Shown here piece after piece: positions 1-9,303 of a DNA stretch of 64,000 nucleotides. Every line of letters starts with the position of its first letter. The first letter of the stretch is position 1. Under the pieces are notes generated by a model, which saw only the letters and a program-made list of their open reading frames with translations, had not been told where the DNA came from and ran no database searches. Where the stretch lies: positions 1-64,000 of the forward strand of contig NZ_CDWI01000007.1 in assembly GCF_001049495.1 (NCBI RefSeq), read 5' to 3'. A program made the position numbers and the translations under genes. Source of the stretch: Microbacterium sp. 3J1 (lineage in GTDB: Bacteria > Actinomycetota > Actinomycetes > Actinomycetales > Microbacteriaceae).

Positions 1-11
1 CCTCACGGCGC

Positions 12-502
12 GCGGGGTCAATTACGCACCGCAGACGTGCCACTCGGATGCTCTGTTGACCCCGCAGCGGACGACGGATGCTCTTCTGACCCCGCAGCAG
101 ACGGCGGGGGGGCCCGGCCCCCCGGTGGGCGGCGGGGCGGGTCGCCAGGGGCGTGGTCGCCGACCTCCCGGCGCGCGGGGTCAATACCGCATCGGAAACG
201 CGCGATTCGGGTGCACTTTTGGCCCCGCAGCGGACGAGGGGAGCACTTTTGGCCCCGCAGCGGCGACGGGTGGTGCCGCCCGGGTGGGCGGCGGGGCGGG
301 TCGCCAGGGGCGTGGTCGCCGACCTCCCGGCGCGCGGGGTCAATACCGCATCGGCTACGTGCGATTCGGGTGCACTCTTGGCCCCGCAAGGGACGACGGC
401 CAGCCTAGCTCACCGCACGCGGGGTCAATAACGCATCGGAAACGTGCGATTCGGGTGCACTCTTGGCCCCGCAGCGGACGACGGGTGCACTTTCGACCCG
501 CA
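12..502. repeat. Hairpin-repeat array A (four units)
   Basis: No gene is apparent in 1-538. The stretch holds four copies of a roughly 55-bp near-palindrome at about 12-65, 175-229, 334-388 and 419-473. Each has a left arm GCGGGGTCAATAACGCATCG and a right arm reading as a diverged reverse complement (CGATTCGGGTGC followed by TTGGCCCCGC). Extra right-arm-only copies follow units 1, 2 and 4 (about 72-95, 241-260, 481-502). A flanking segment of about 65 bp is also duplicated (129-195 and 288-355), so the block grew by tandem duplication with a period near 159 bp. It abuts the 3' end of the LacI gene. Function unknown; related arrays lie at 25262, 53016 and 54917. Confidence 0.85.
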
Positions 503-538
503 GCGGAGAGGCGACCCGGCAGCGGACGCCCGGCCGCG

Positions 539-1570
539 TCAGCGGGTGCTGGCCCGCTCGACGAGGAGGGTCGGGACGACGGCGGATGCCGCGCCGGCGG
601 CATCCCCCTCGATCTCGGCGACGAGGAGCTCGACGGCACGATGGGCGAGCGCGCTGAAGTCCTGCCGGATCGTCGTGAGCGGAGGGCGGTAGTTCGCGGC
701 ATCCGGCACGTCGTCGAACCCGACGACCGCGACGTCCTCCGGCACCCGTCGCCCCCGCTCGGCGAAGGCCCGCAGCAGACCGAGTCCCATTTGATCGTTG
801 GCGCAGAAGACGGCGGATGCAGCGGCAAGCGCGTCGCCCGCGGCGTAACCGGCATCCGACGACCAATCCCCGCGCACGACCGTGGGCGGCTCGATCCCCG
901 CGGCCCCGAGGGTGTCGCGCCAGCCCCGCTCGCGCTCGGCGGCCGCGAACGAATCGGCCGGACCCGCGAGGTGGCGCACGGTCTCGTGACCGAGGCTCAG
1001 CAGGTGAGCGGTCGCCGCCGCCGCGCCGCCGACGTGGTCGCTGTGCACGGCGATCAGATCGTCCGACGCGGGGGCGTCGACGACGACCAGGCGCAGGCCC
1101 GCGGGCCGCTGCGCGGCGGGCACGAGCGCAGAGGCCTCGTTCAGCACGATGGCGCCGTCGACCTCCTGCGCGGCGAGGCGGTCGAAGGCATCCGCGACAC
1201 TGTCTCCCGCGGTCACGAGGGTGAGCGCGTAGCCGCGCTCGGCGGCCGCTTCGGCGGTGGCCTGCAGCATCCGGGAGTTGCCCACCGTGGCGAGCGTGGT
1301 CACGACGAGGCCGATCGTCTGCGATCGCCCGGTGCGCAGTGCACGGGCGGCTCGGTGCGGCCGGTATCCGAGCTCCGCCATCGCCTTCTCGACGCGTGCG
1401 CGGGTGGCCGGATCGACGCGGGGGCTGTCGTTGACGACGCGGGAGACGGTCTGTCCTGAGACGCCGGCCCTGCTGGCGACCATCGCCATCGACACCCGCC
1501 CGGAGCTGGCCGATGCGGAGCGGCGTCGTCGGGGGCGATCGACACCGAGCGCGAGATCGTCATCCCTCAC
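539..1570 (-). CDS. LacI-family transcriptional regulator (likely controls gal genes)
   Basis: A 343-residue LacI/GalR-type repressor. The N-terminal helix-turn-helix is seen in MAMVASRAGVSGQTVSRVV, followed by the hinge region around LGYRPHRAARALRTG. The rest is a periplasmic-binding-protein-like sensor domain ending with the family-typical VVGFDDVPDAANYRPPLTT segment. I chose the GTG at 1570 because an AGGAGGG Shine-Dalgarno lies 7 nt upstream; an ATG 16 codons earlier has none. The gene is divergent from galT with only about 70 bp between the starts, so it probably responds to a galactose-derived signal and represses galT-galK-galE. That is inferred from position. The effector is not visible from sequence. 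Confidence 0.9.
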   Translation of the reverse strand: MRDDDLALGVDRPRRRRSASASSGRVSMAMVASRAGVSGQTVSRVVNDSPRVDPATRARVEKAMAELGYRPHRAARALRTGRSQTIGLVVTTLATVGNSRMLQATAEAAAERGYALTLVTAGDSVADAFDRLAAQEVDGAIVLNEASALVPAAQRPAGLRLVVVDAPASDDLIAVHSDHVGGAAAATAHLLSLGHETVRHLAGPADSFAAAERERGWRDTLGAAGIEPPTVVRGDWSSDAGYAAGDALAAASAVFCANDQMGLGLLRAFAERGRRVPEDVAVVGFDDVPDAANYRPPLTTIRQDFSALAHRAVELLVAEIEGDAAGAASAVVPTLLVERASTR

Positions 1571-1587
1571 GGGGCCACCCTCCTGCC

Positions 1588-1673
1588 GTTCACAACTCCG
1601 GAATATTGACGTTACCACGGCGATGTGCCTACCATGTTGACGTGAACACGCCGAATCTTGCTGAGTTGTGCAC
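1588..1673. repeat. Degenerate terminal-inverted-repeat element over the galT start (candidate)
   Basis: The right end, TGCTGAGTTGTGCAC at 1659-1673, is identical to the right end of the element at 37239-37324. The left end, GTTCACAACTCCGGA at 1588-1602, matches 12 of 15 positions of GTGCACAACTCAGCA. The total length, 86 bp, equals that of the 37239 copy. The interior shows no obvious similarity to the other copies. If real, the element supplies the galT promoter, start codon and first ten codons. Coincidence is possible because the right end lies inside coding sequence. Confidence 0.4.
1606..1647 (+). promoter_or_regulatory. galT promoter with overlapping LacI-type operator
   Basis: A -35 box TTGACG (1606-1611) and -10 box TACCAT (1630-1635) are 18 bp apart. 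The predicted transcription start falls on or next to the GTG start at 1642, so the message would be leaderless. The imperfect palindrome GTTGACGTGAAC (1636-1647), with the central CG usual for LacI-family operators, sits exactly on that start and could be the site for the divergent repressor. Confidence 0.6.
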
Positions 1674-2867
1674 CGAGCCCCTGACCGCCGGCATCGTCAA
1701 GCGGGCGACGACGCTCGCCGACGGTCGCGAGCTGATCTACTTCGACGACCCCGACACGATACTGGGCCCCGAGCGACGCGTCGACGCCCGCACGCTCGAC
1801 ACACGCGGCGAGACCGCCTCGATGCGGCTCGATGTGCTGACCGGCGATTGGATCACGGTCGCGGCGAACCGGCAGAACCGCGTGATGATGCCGAGCGCCG
1901 ACGCCGACCCGCTCGCCCCGCAGACGCCGACCAATCCCTCCGAGGTCCCATCCCGCTACGACGTCGCGGTCTTCGAGAACCGCTCCCCCGCGTTCGGCCC
2001 CGCCCTCGCCGAGGCGATCGGCGCCGCCCCGGCCGCGAGCGACCCGCCCCGCGGACTCGACGACCTGGGCGCCCTCAACCTCGGCCGCACCCGCACCTCG
2101 GTCGGACGCTGCGAGGTCGTGTGCTTCAGCCCCGAGCACACCGGGTCGTTCGGCACCCAGTCGGTCACGCGCGCACGCACCGTGATCGAGGCCTGGGCCG
2201 ACCGCACGGCCGCGCTGTCGACCCTCCCCGGCATCGAGCAGGTCTTCCCGTTCGAGAACCGCGGCGAAGCCATCGGCGTCACGCTGCCGCATCCGCACGG
2301 CCAGATCTACGCCTACCCCTACGTGACACCGCGCACGACCCGGCTTCTCGACTCGATCGACCGCACCGGCCCCGACCTCTTCTCGCGCATCCTGGAGTTC
2401 GAGCAGGCCTCCGAACGCGTCGTGTTCCGCGGAGAGCACTGGACCGCGTTCGTGCCCTTCGCCGCCCGCTGGCCGCTGGAGGTGCACCTGATGCCGCACC
2501 GACACGTCCCCGACTTCGCCGAGACGAGCGAGGCCGAGCGCGACGAGCTCGCCCCGCTGTACCTGCGACTGCTCCGCGGAGTCGACGCGCTGTACGACAC
2601 CCCCACCCCGTACATCGCCGCGTGGCATCAGGCACCCGTGCACACCGGCCGCGACAGCGTGCGCCTGCACCTGCAGCTCACCAGCCCGCGGCGCGCGGCG
2701 AACAAGCTCAAGTTCCTCGCCGGATCCGAGGCCGCCATGTGGGCCTGGGCCGCCGAGGTCACCCCCGAGACCGGCGCGGCTCGCATCCGCGAGGCGATCG
2801 CGAAGGCCGACGCGGCACACGATCTCCACCGGAACGTCGACACCGAGAACGCAGACGAGGCCTCCGC

Positions 2868-2871
<4 letters not shown>
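1642..2871 (+). CDS. galT: Galactose-1-phosphate uridylyltransferase
   Basis: Transfers UMP from UDP-glucose to galactose-1-phosphate in the cytoplasmic Leloir pathway. The 409-residue protein has the class-I active-site motif LPHPHGQIYAYPY at about residue 215, in which the second His of HPH is the nucleophile, and a C-terminal half with the expected His-containing segments (WHQAPVH, VHLMPHRHVPDF). The GTG at 1642 has no Shine-Dalgarno but sits at the predicted transcription start of the promoter above. An upstream extension in the same frame reads through the promoter and is not credible. The stop codon overlaps the galK start (ATGA), so the two are translationally coupled. Confidence 0.95.
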
Positions 2872-4163
<1,292 letters not shown>

Positions 4164-4203
4164 GATACTGAATTCTCCCCTTCTCCACCACCAGAGGAGC
4201 ACC

Positions 4204-5181
4204 ATGTCCTGGATCGTCACCGGCGGCGCCGGCTACATCGGCTCGCACGTCGTCCGCGCACTCGCGGATGCCGGACTCACCCCCGTCATCCTCGATGACC
4301 TCTCCAGCGGGGTGCCCTCGTTCATCCCCGACGGCGTGACGTTCGTGCAGGGCAGCATCCTCGACCGCGAGCTCGTGGAGAAGACGCTCCGCGAGCACGA
4401 CGCCGACGGCGTCATCCATGTGGCCGGATACAAGTACGCCGGAGTCTCGGTGCAGCGCCCCCTGCACACCTACGCGCAGAACGTCGAAGGCACCCGCGTG
4501 ATCCTCGAGGCGATGGAGGCCGCAGGAGTCGCCAACATCGTGTTCTCCTCCTCGGCCGCCGTGTTCGGCACCCCCGACGTGCCGCTCGTCGTCGAGAGCA
4601 CCGAGAAGAAGCCGGCCAGCCCGTACGGCGAGTCCAAGCTCATCGGCGAATGGCTGATCCGCGACCAGGCGGTCGCGACCGCCGACAGCGACACGCCCCT
4701 GCGTCACACCTCGCTGCGGTACTTCAACGTCGTCGGATCGGCCGACCCCACGGTCTACGACGTCAGCCCGCACAACCTCTTCCCGATCGTCTTCGAGAAG
4801 CTCATCGCCGGCGAGACGCCGCGCATCAACGGCGACGACTACGACACCGAAGACGGAACGAACGTGCGCGACTACGTGCACGTCGGCGACATCGCCGCCG
4901 CGCATGTCGCGGCCGCGAAGCGCCTCGCCGCCGGTGAGTCGATCGAGCCGGCGTACAACCTCGGCTCCGGCGACGGCCTCAGCGTGAAGCAGATCATGGA
5001 TGCGATGGCCCGCGTCACCGGCATCGACTTCACCGCCGAGATCGGCCCCCGCCGCCCGGGAGACCCCGACCGCATCGTCGCCACGGGCGAGCTCGCCGCC
5101 CGCGACCTCGACTGGAAGATGCGGTACTCGGTGGACGACATGGTGCGGACGGGCTGGGAGGCGCGGCGTTCCGCCGTGTGA
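4204..5181 (+). CDS. galE: UDP-glucose 4-epimerase
   Basis: Interconverts UDP-galactose and UDP-glucose using tightly bound NAD+, closing the Leloir pathway. It is a 325-residue extended short-chain dehydrogenase. The NAD-binding GGAGYIGSH is at residues 7-15, the catalytic SSSAAVFG at about 117-124, and the active-site YxxxK as YGESK at about 140. The C-terminal substrate region includes YFNVVGSA and NVRDYVHVGDIA. It starts at ATG 4204, after a GAGGAG Shine-Dalgarno, and is the last gene of galT-galK-galE. Confidence 0.95.
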   Translation: MSWIVTGGAGYIGSHVVRALADAGLTPVILDDLSSGVPSFIPDGVTFVQGSILDRELVEKTLREHDADGVIHVAGYKYAGVSVQRPLHTYAQNVEGTRVILEAMEAAGVANIVFSSSAAVFGTPDVPLVVESTEKKPASPYGESKLIGEWLIRDQAVATADSDTPLRHTSLRYFNVVGSADPTVYDVSPHNLFPIVFEKLIAGETPRINGDDYDTEDGTNVRDYVHVGDIAAAHVAAAKRLAAGESIEPAYNLGSGDGLSVKQIMDAMARVTGIDFTAEIGPRRPGDPDRIVATGELAARDLDWKMRYSVDDMVRTGWEARRSAV

Positions 5182-5205
5182 GTCCGGTGGTCCCGGGCTC
5201 CGGGA

Positions 5206-6531
5206 TCACAGGTCGCGGGTGCGGATCGGGTAGAGGAAGAAGCACAGCCACCCGAGGGCCGAGAATGCCATCGGCACGACGGCGACCATCAGGCGGATGC
5301 CGCCGTCCACGGTCTCGGGCTGCGCGTCGCCGAGGGAGGCGTCGAAACCGGATGCCGTGAGCACGGCCGCCGCGACCACCGCCTGGAGCACCACGGATCC
5401 GCGCACCACGAAGCCGTTCACGCCGAAGTAGGCGCCTTCGCGGCGATGGCCCGTGCGGGTGGCGTCCTCGTCGATGATCTGCGCGAGCACGACCTCGAGC
5501 AGCTGCAGCAGACCGCCGACCCCGACCCCCACCGCGACGCCGACCAGCGCGGCGGCGAGCACGCTCGACGGCAGCAGGTAGCCGAGCACCGCGACCCCGA
5601 ACACCGCGACGCTCCACAGCAGCGCCGAGCGGGGCGAGGTGCGCCGCACGACGGTGCTCCAGAGCACGATCGACGGGATGGCCGTGACGAAGATCGCCCC
5701 GAGCAGCAGACTCCCCTCGCCTTCGGCCGCGTGCAGCGAGTACCGCACGTAGAACGGGAGCGCGGCGAGGATCACAGCGATCGCCGTCTGCACGCACAGC
5801 GAGCCGAGCACGTACGGCACGAACGCGCGATTCGCGAAGGTGTACTTCAGCTGATCGCCCCACCTCATGGCCTCGGACGCGGCCTCGGGCACCCGACGCT
5901 CGATCATGCCGCCGCAGAACGACCACACGAGCAGCACCAGGCAGACCGCGCTGAGCACGATCGCCATGCCGGGCCAGCCGATGGAGCCGTACAGCACCGG
6001 CGCGCCCGCGGTGCCCAGCACCATGCCGAGGATCGCGAAGATCTGCCGCGGCACATTGCCGCGGGCACGCTCCTCCGTCGTGCGGAAGATCTCGGGGAAC
6101 AGCGCCGAGATGTTCAGCACGACCACGACGAACGCGATGTCGTAGACCGCCACGACGACCAGGAACCAGACGATGAGACCGGCGGTCGGCAGCTCGGGCG
6201 GCATCCACACCAGTGCGAAGGCGGCCACGAGGGGCACTATGCCGATGCCGATCCAGGGGATGCGGCGGCCCCAAGGGGTGCGGATGCGATCGGACACCGC
6301 CCCGACGACCGGATTGAGCACCGCATTCAGCACCCCGTGCGCGATCATCGCCGCGGCCACCCATGCCGGTGCGACGCCGAGCTGCGTGACGTAGAAGTAC
6401 ACGACGAACGCCGAGAACGTCTGCGACATGAGCTGGGTCGGGAACCCCGATGCTCCGAACGCGATCGTCTGCGCCCGGGTGGGTGCGGCATCCAGACGTC
6501 TGTCGCGCAGACGGGACGTCACCGAGGTCAT
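5206..6531 (-). CDS. GPH-type MFS sugar transporter
   Basis: A 441-residue polytopic membrane protein with about 12 predicted hydrophobic segments. The arrangement resembles glycoside-pentoside-hexuronide:cation symporters: an early PVVGAVSDRIRTPWGRRIPWI loop (the MFS/GPH signature between helices 2 and 3) and a long central loop. The ATG at 6531 overlaps the TGA of the upstream deacetylase gene (ATGA), which places it third in the ROK-deacetylase-transporter operon. I infer import of a glycoside or oligosaccharide whose acetyl group the neighbouring enzyme removes. The substrate cannot be read from sequence. Confidence 0.8.
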   Translation of the reverse strand: MTSVTSRLRDRRLDAAPTRAQTIAFGASGFPTQLMSQTFSAFVVYFYVTQLGVAPAWVAAAMIAHGVLNAVLNPVVGAVSDRIRTPWGRRIPWIGIGIVPLVAAFALVWMPPELPTAGLIVWFLVVVAVYDIAFVVVVLNISALFPEIFRTTEERARGNVPRQIFAILGMVLGTAGAPVLYGSIGWPGMAIVLSAVCLVLLVWSFCGGMIERRVPEAASEAMRWGDQLKYTFANRAFVPYVLGSLCVQTAIAVILAALPFYVRYSLHAAEGEGSLLLGAIFVTAIPSIVLWSTVVRRTSPRSALLWSVAVFGVAVLGYLLPSSVLAAALVGVAVGVGVGGLLQLLEVVLAQIIDEDATRTGHRREGAYFGVNGFVVRGSVVLQAVVAAAVLTASGFDASLGDAQPETVDGGIRLMVAVVPMAFSALGWLCFFLYPIRTRDL

Positions 6532-7445
6532 GCGCGGTCTCCGTTCCGTCCGTCGCGCTGCAGGTCTCGCAGCGCCCGCCACCCCAGCCGGATCAGCCCC
6601 TCCTCCGCGATCGTGTGCAGCACGAGGGGATCGGACAGCAGGCGCAGCTCCTGGCCGCGTTTCGCGGCGGCGACGTCGACGACGGCTCGCAGCTCGTCGT
6701 CATCCACCATCGGATGCAGGTAGATCTCGGTCACCCCTGGCGGGATCGAGCGCAGCAGCGCGATGAAGTCGTCTCTGACCTGCTCGTACGTCTCACCCGG
6801 CGCGGCCTCGAACGGGTGGGTCCACAACCGGTCGATGATCTCGACGCCGAGCGCATCGGCCGCAGCGGAGGCGGCATCCAGCTTCGCGTGGAGCTCGGGA
6901 TCGGCCCCCGAGCCCTCCACGCTGCGCGGCAGCCGGAACGGCAGCCCGTGACGGGCTGCGAGCTCGAGCACCGGGCCGAGGAAGTCGCGGCCGGTGAGCA
7001 GGCCGTACACCGAGCCCATGTGGTTGTCGAGATGGGTGACGTCGGCGCCCGCGTCGAGGGCCGCCTGCAGCTGCGCGGCGATCTCGGCTGAGACGTCGGC
7101 GACCGCCGCCGTCTCCTCCACAAGGAGGACGTCCGCGGGGAAGAATCCGGCGTCGTCCGTGAGCGTGGTGCCCATGCCCGTGAGGGGCCGCCAGCGGTAG
7201 CGCGTCCACTCGCTGGTCAGCACGAGATGCACGCCGACGTCGAGGTCGGGGCGGGATGCCGCGAAGGACAGCGCCTCCGGCGACCACGCGCACGGGACCA
7301 TCACCGTCGCGGAGTCCACGTATCCGGCATCGAGCAGCCCCGCGATCGCCGTGTTCGCCGCATGGCACATGCCGAAGTCGTCGGCGTTGACGATGATCGC
7401 CCTGGCTCCCTCACCGAGGCCGAGGCGGTCTGCGAGATCGGACAT
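6528..7445 (-). CDS. ChbG/HpnK (YdjC-family) carbohydrate deacetylase
   Basis: 305 residues. The N-terminal metal-binding motif NADDFGMCHAANTAI, the VGVHLVLTSEW histidine segment and the THLDNHMGSVYGL histidine pair identify the YdjC/ChbG fold. This family hydrolyses N-acetyl groups from sugars such as acetylated chitooligosaccharides. The start at 7445 has GAAGGGAG upstream and overlaps the stop of the ROK gene by one base (TGATG). Its 3' end overlaps the transporter start, so the three genes are tightly coupled. The exact substrate is unknown; chitobiose-like disaccharides are the best guess from the family. Confidence 0.85.
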   Translation of the reverse strand: MSDLADRLGLGEGARAIIVNADDFGMCHAANTAIAGLLDAGYVDSATVMVPCAWSPEALSFAASRPDLDVGVHLVLTSEWTRYRWRPLTGMGTTLTDDAGFFPADVLLVEETAAVADVSAEIAAQLQAALDAGADVTHLDNHMGSVYGLLTGRDFLGPVLELAARHGLPFRLPRSVEGSGADPELHAKLDAASAAADALGVEIIDRLWTHPFEAAPGETYEQVRDDFIALLRSIPPGVTEIYLHPMVDDDELRAVVDVAAAKRGQELRLLSDPLVLHTIAEEGLIRLGWRALRDLQRDGRNGDRA

Positions 7446-8626
7446 CAGCGACTCCCTTCGTCTGCGCCCCGCCTCTCGGCCTTCCATCGGGCGGTCCTGC
7501 GTTCGGCCGACGGGACGAGCTGTGAGAAGACGGTGGCGCGAAGCGCCGCCGCGGCCTGATCCACGGCTCCGACGAGCGGCGCCTCCGGCCCGAAGGACGA
7601 CACGAGGAACCGCATCGGCAGCTGCGGAGCGAGCTCCTCGGCGACGGCGGAGACGGCGTCGACCAGGGCCGGGTGCGCGGCGGACCCGCTGAGGATGAAC
7701 GCCTCGGGGTCGAGCACCAGGGCCACGCTGCCCGCGACGTAGGTGAGGCGACGCCCCATCTCCGCGGCCATCGCGAGGGCGGCGTCGTCGCCGGCGGATG
7801 CGGCATCGAGGTGGATGTCGAGCGCAGACAGCGGGTCGAGACCGTGGGCGGCGGCGAGGTCGCGGACGACGTCCTCGCCGAGCACCGGGGCTCCGATGGG
7901 CAGCGGGGTCTGCGGCAGGTACATGACCTCGCCGGCGACGCCCGAGAAGCCGCGATGCAGCACCCCGTCGAGGACGATGCCCGCACCGAGGCCGTCGTCG
8001 AGGAGCAGCAGCGCGAAGCTCGCCAGATCGGCGCCCGAGCCCTCGGTCAGCTCGGCGAGAGCGGCGAGGTTGACGTCGTTCTCGACGCGCACCGGGCAGC
8101 CGAGCCGCGCCGTGAGCGCCGCCCGGAACGCCCCGCCGTCAGGACCCTGGTCGTCGCGGATCCCGCCGTCGGCCGTCACGATGCCCGGAACCGCGATCAC
8201 GGCGAGGACCAGGGGCCCCCGCACCGCGTCGCGGCAGGACTCCACCAGCGCCGCGATGTGCTCGACGCGGTCGCCCTGCAGCGGGAAGGGCGCATGCTGC
8301 TCGGCGCGCACGGCGCCCGTCGGATCCACCAGCACCACGTGCGCGGCGTGCGGGTCGACGTGCACGGCGGCGGCGAAACCCAGCTGCGGATGCAGGGCCA
8401 TGCGGCTGGCGGCCGGCCCCCTGGTCTCCCGATCGACTCCGGCCGCGGCGACGGCGTTCGACGATTCCAGCATCCGCAGCACCTGCGTGACGGCGGTGCG
8501 CGACAGCCCCGTCTCGGCGACCAGCTCGCTGCGAGTGAGCGGTCCGCGACGAGCGAGCGTCTCGAGGATCGCTCGACCGTTGAGAGTGCGGAGCAGGGTC
8601 TGGGGTCCGGCGAGCGGCCGTGCCAT
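7445..8626 (-). CDS. ROK-family transcriptional regulator
   Basis: 393 residues. An N-terminal winged helix (about 15-75, with LTRSELVAETGLSRTAVTQVL) is followed by a ROK/ASKHA fold, with VENDVNLAALAE in the sugar-binding region and a FSGVAGEVMYLP segment where sugar-sensing members carry a structural zinc motif. The canonical CxCGxxGC zinc cluster is not evident, which suggests a regulator without a classical zinc site. The ATG at 8626 follows GAGGGGGGAAC. It is the first gene of a three-gene operon with the deacetylase and transporter, so it presumably controls them in response to the transported sugar. Confidence 0.85.
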   Translation of the reverse strand: MARPLAGPQTLLRTLNGRAILETLARRGPLTRSELVAETGLSRTAVTQVLRMLESSNAVAAAGVDRETRGPAASRMALHPQLGFAAAVHVDPHAAHVVLVDPTGAVRAEQHAPFPLQGDRVEHIAALVESCRDAVRGPLVLAVIAVPGIVTADGGIRDDQGPDGGAFRAALTARLGCPVRVENDVNLAALAELTEGSGADLASFALLLLDDGLGAGIVLDGVLHRGFSGVAGEVMYLPQTPLPIGAPVLGEDVVRDLAAAHGLDPLSALDIHLDAASAGDDAALAMAAEMGRRLTYVAGSVALVLDPEAFILSGSAAHPALVDAVSAVAEELAPQLPMRFLVSSFGPEAPLVGAVDQAAAALRATVFSQLVPSAERRTARWKAERRGADEGSR

Positions 8627-8769
8627 GAGTTCCCCCCTCGGGTCGACGTCCGCCCCAGCATGACACATCGAGTCTCACCGGTCGAGGGGCGGCGGAGCCC
8701 GCCGCAGCATCCGCTCGTTCTCCTCGCAAAAGCGGATGCCGCCGATTCGCACCTGCGATTCGACGGAAT

Positions 8770-8801
8770 CAGTTGCTCAACTGCCTCGCTCCTGTCAATA
8801 T
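8770..8801 (+). promoter_or_regulatory. Promoter of the Lrp/AsnC gene with internal palindrome
   Basis: TTGCTC (8773-8778) and CAATAT (8796-8801) are separated by 17 bp. The ATG at 8808 is 6 nt after the -10 box, implying a leaderless transcript. The perfect palindrome CAGTTGCTCAACTG with a 2-nt centre (8770-8783) covers the -35 box and could be an autoregulatory site. Confidence 0.55.
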
Positions 8802-8807
8802 CGACAC

Positions 8808-9275
8808 ATGAGCCCCGCAGCGAAGCAACCCGCCCTCGATGACATCTCCAAGCGGATCGTCGAGCTCCTGCAGGAGGACGGTCGACGGCCGTACGCCGAG
8901 ATCGGCCGCGAGGTCGGTCTCAGCGAAGCCGCTGCGAGGCAGCGTGTGCAGCGGATGACGGAGGCGGGGATCATCCAGATCGTCGCGGTCACCGATCCCA
9001 TGCAGCTCGGCTTCCACCGCATGTCGATGATCGGCCTCCGGGTGAACGGCGACCCGCGGCTCGTCGCCGAGGAGCTGACGAAGATCACCGAGCTCGCCTA
9101 CGTCGTCGTCACTCTGGGAACCTTCGACATCCTCGTCGAGGCGGTCTGCGAGAGCGACGAGCATCTGCTCGAGCTGATCTCCACCCGCATCCGCACGATC
9201 GCGGGTGTCGCCCACACCGAGAGCCTGCTGTACGCCGGCCTCTACAAGGACCTCTACAACTGGGGCACGCGCTGA
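8808..9275 (+). CDS. Lrp/AsnC-family transcriptional regulator
   Basis: 155 residues. The N-terminal helix-turn-helix (DISKRIVELLQEDGRRPYAEIG, then LSEAAARQRVQRM) is followed by the RAM effector-binding domain from about residue 70, with the typical VVVTLGTFDILVEAVC strand. The ATG at 8808 is preferred because it sits at the predicted transcription start; the in-frame ATG at 8736 would run through the promoter. The gene lies 28 nt before an amine-oxidase-like gene and probably regulates it in response to an amino acid or amine. Confidence 0.9.
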   Translation: MSPAAKQPALDDISKRIVELLQEDGRRPYAEIGREVGLSEAAARQRVQRMTEAGIIQIVAVTDPMQLGFHRMSMIGLRVNGDPRLVAEELTKITELAYVVVTLGTFDILVEAVCESDEHLLELISTRIRTIAGVAHTESLLYAGLYKDLYNWGTR

Positions 9276-9303
9276 GTCGCGGGTCAGAGAACAGGACAGC
9301 ACC

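Noticed and set aside
1668..2867. 400-residue N-terminal extension of galactokinase
   Set aside because: It overlaps galT in another frame and is Arg-rich; the galactokinase begins at the ATGA overlap.
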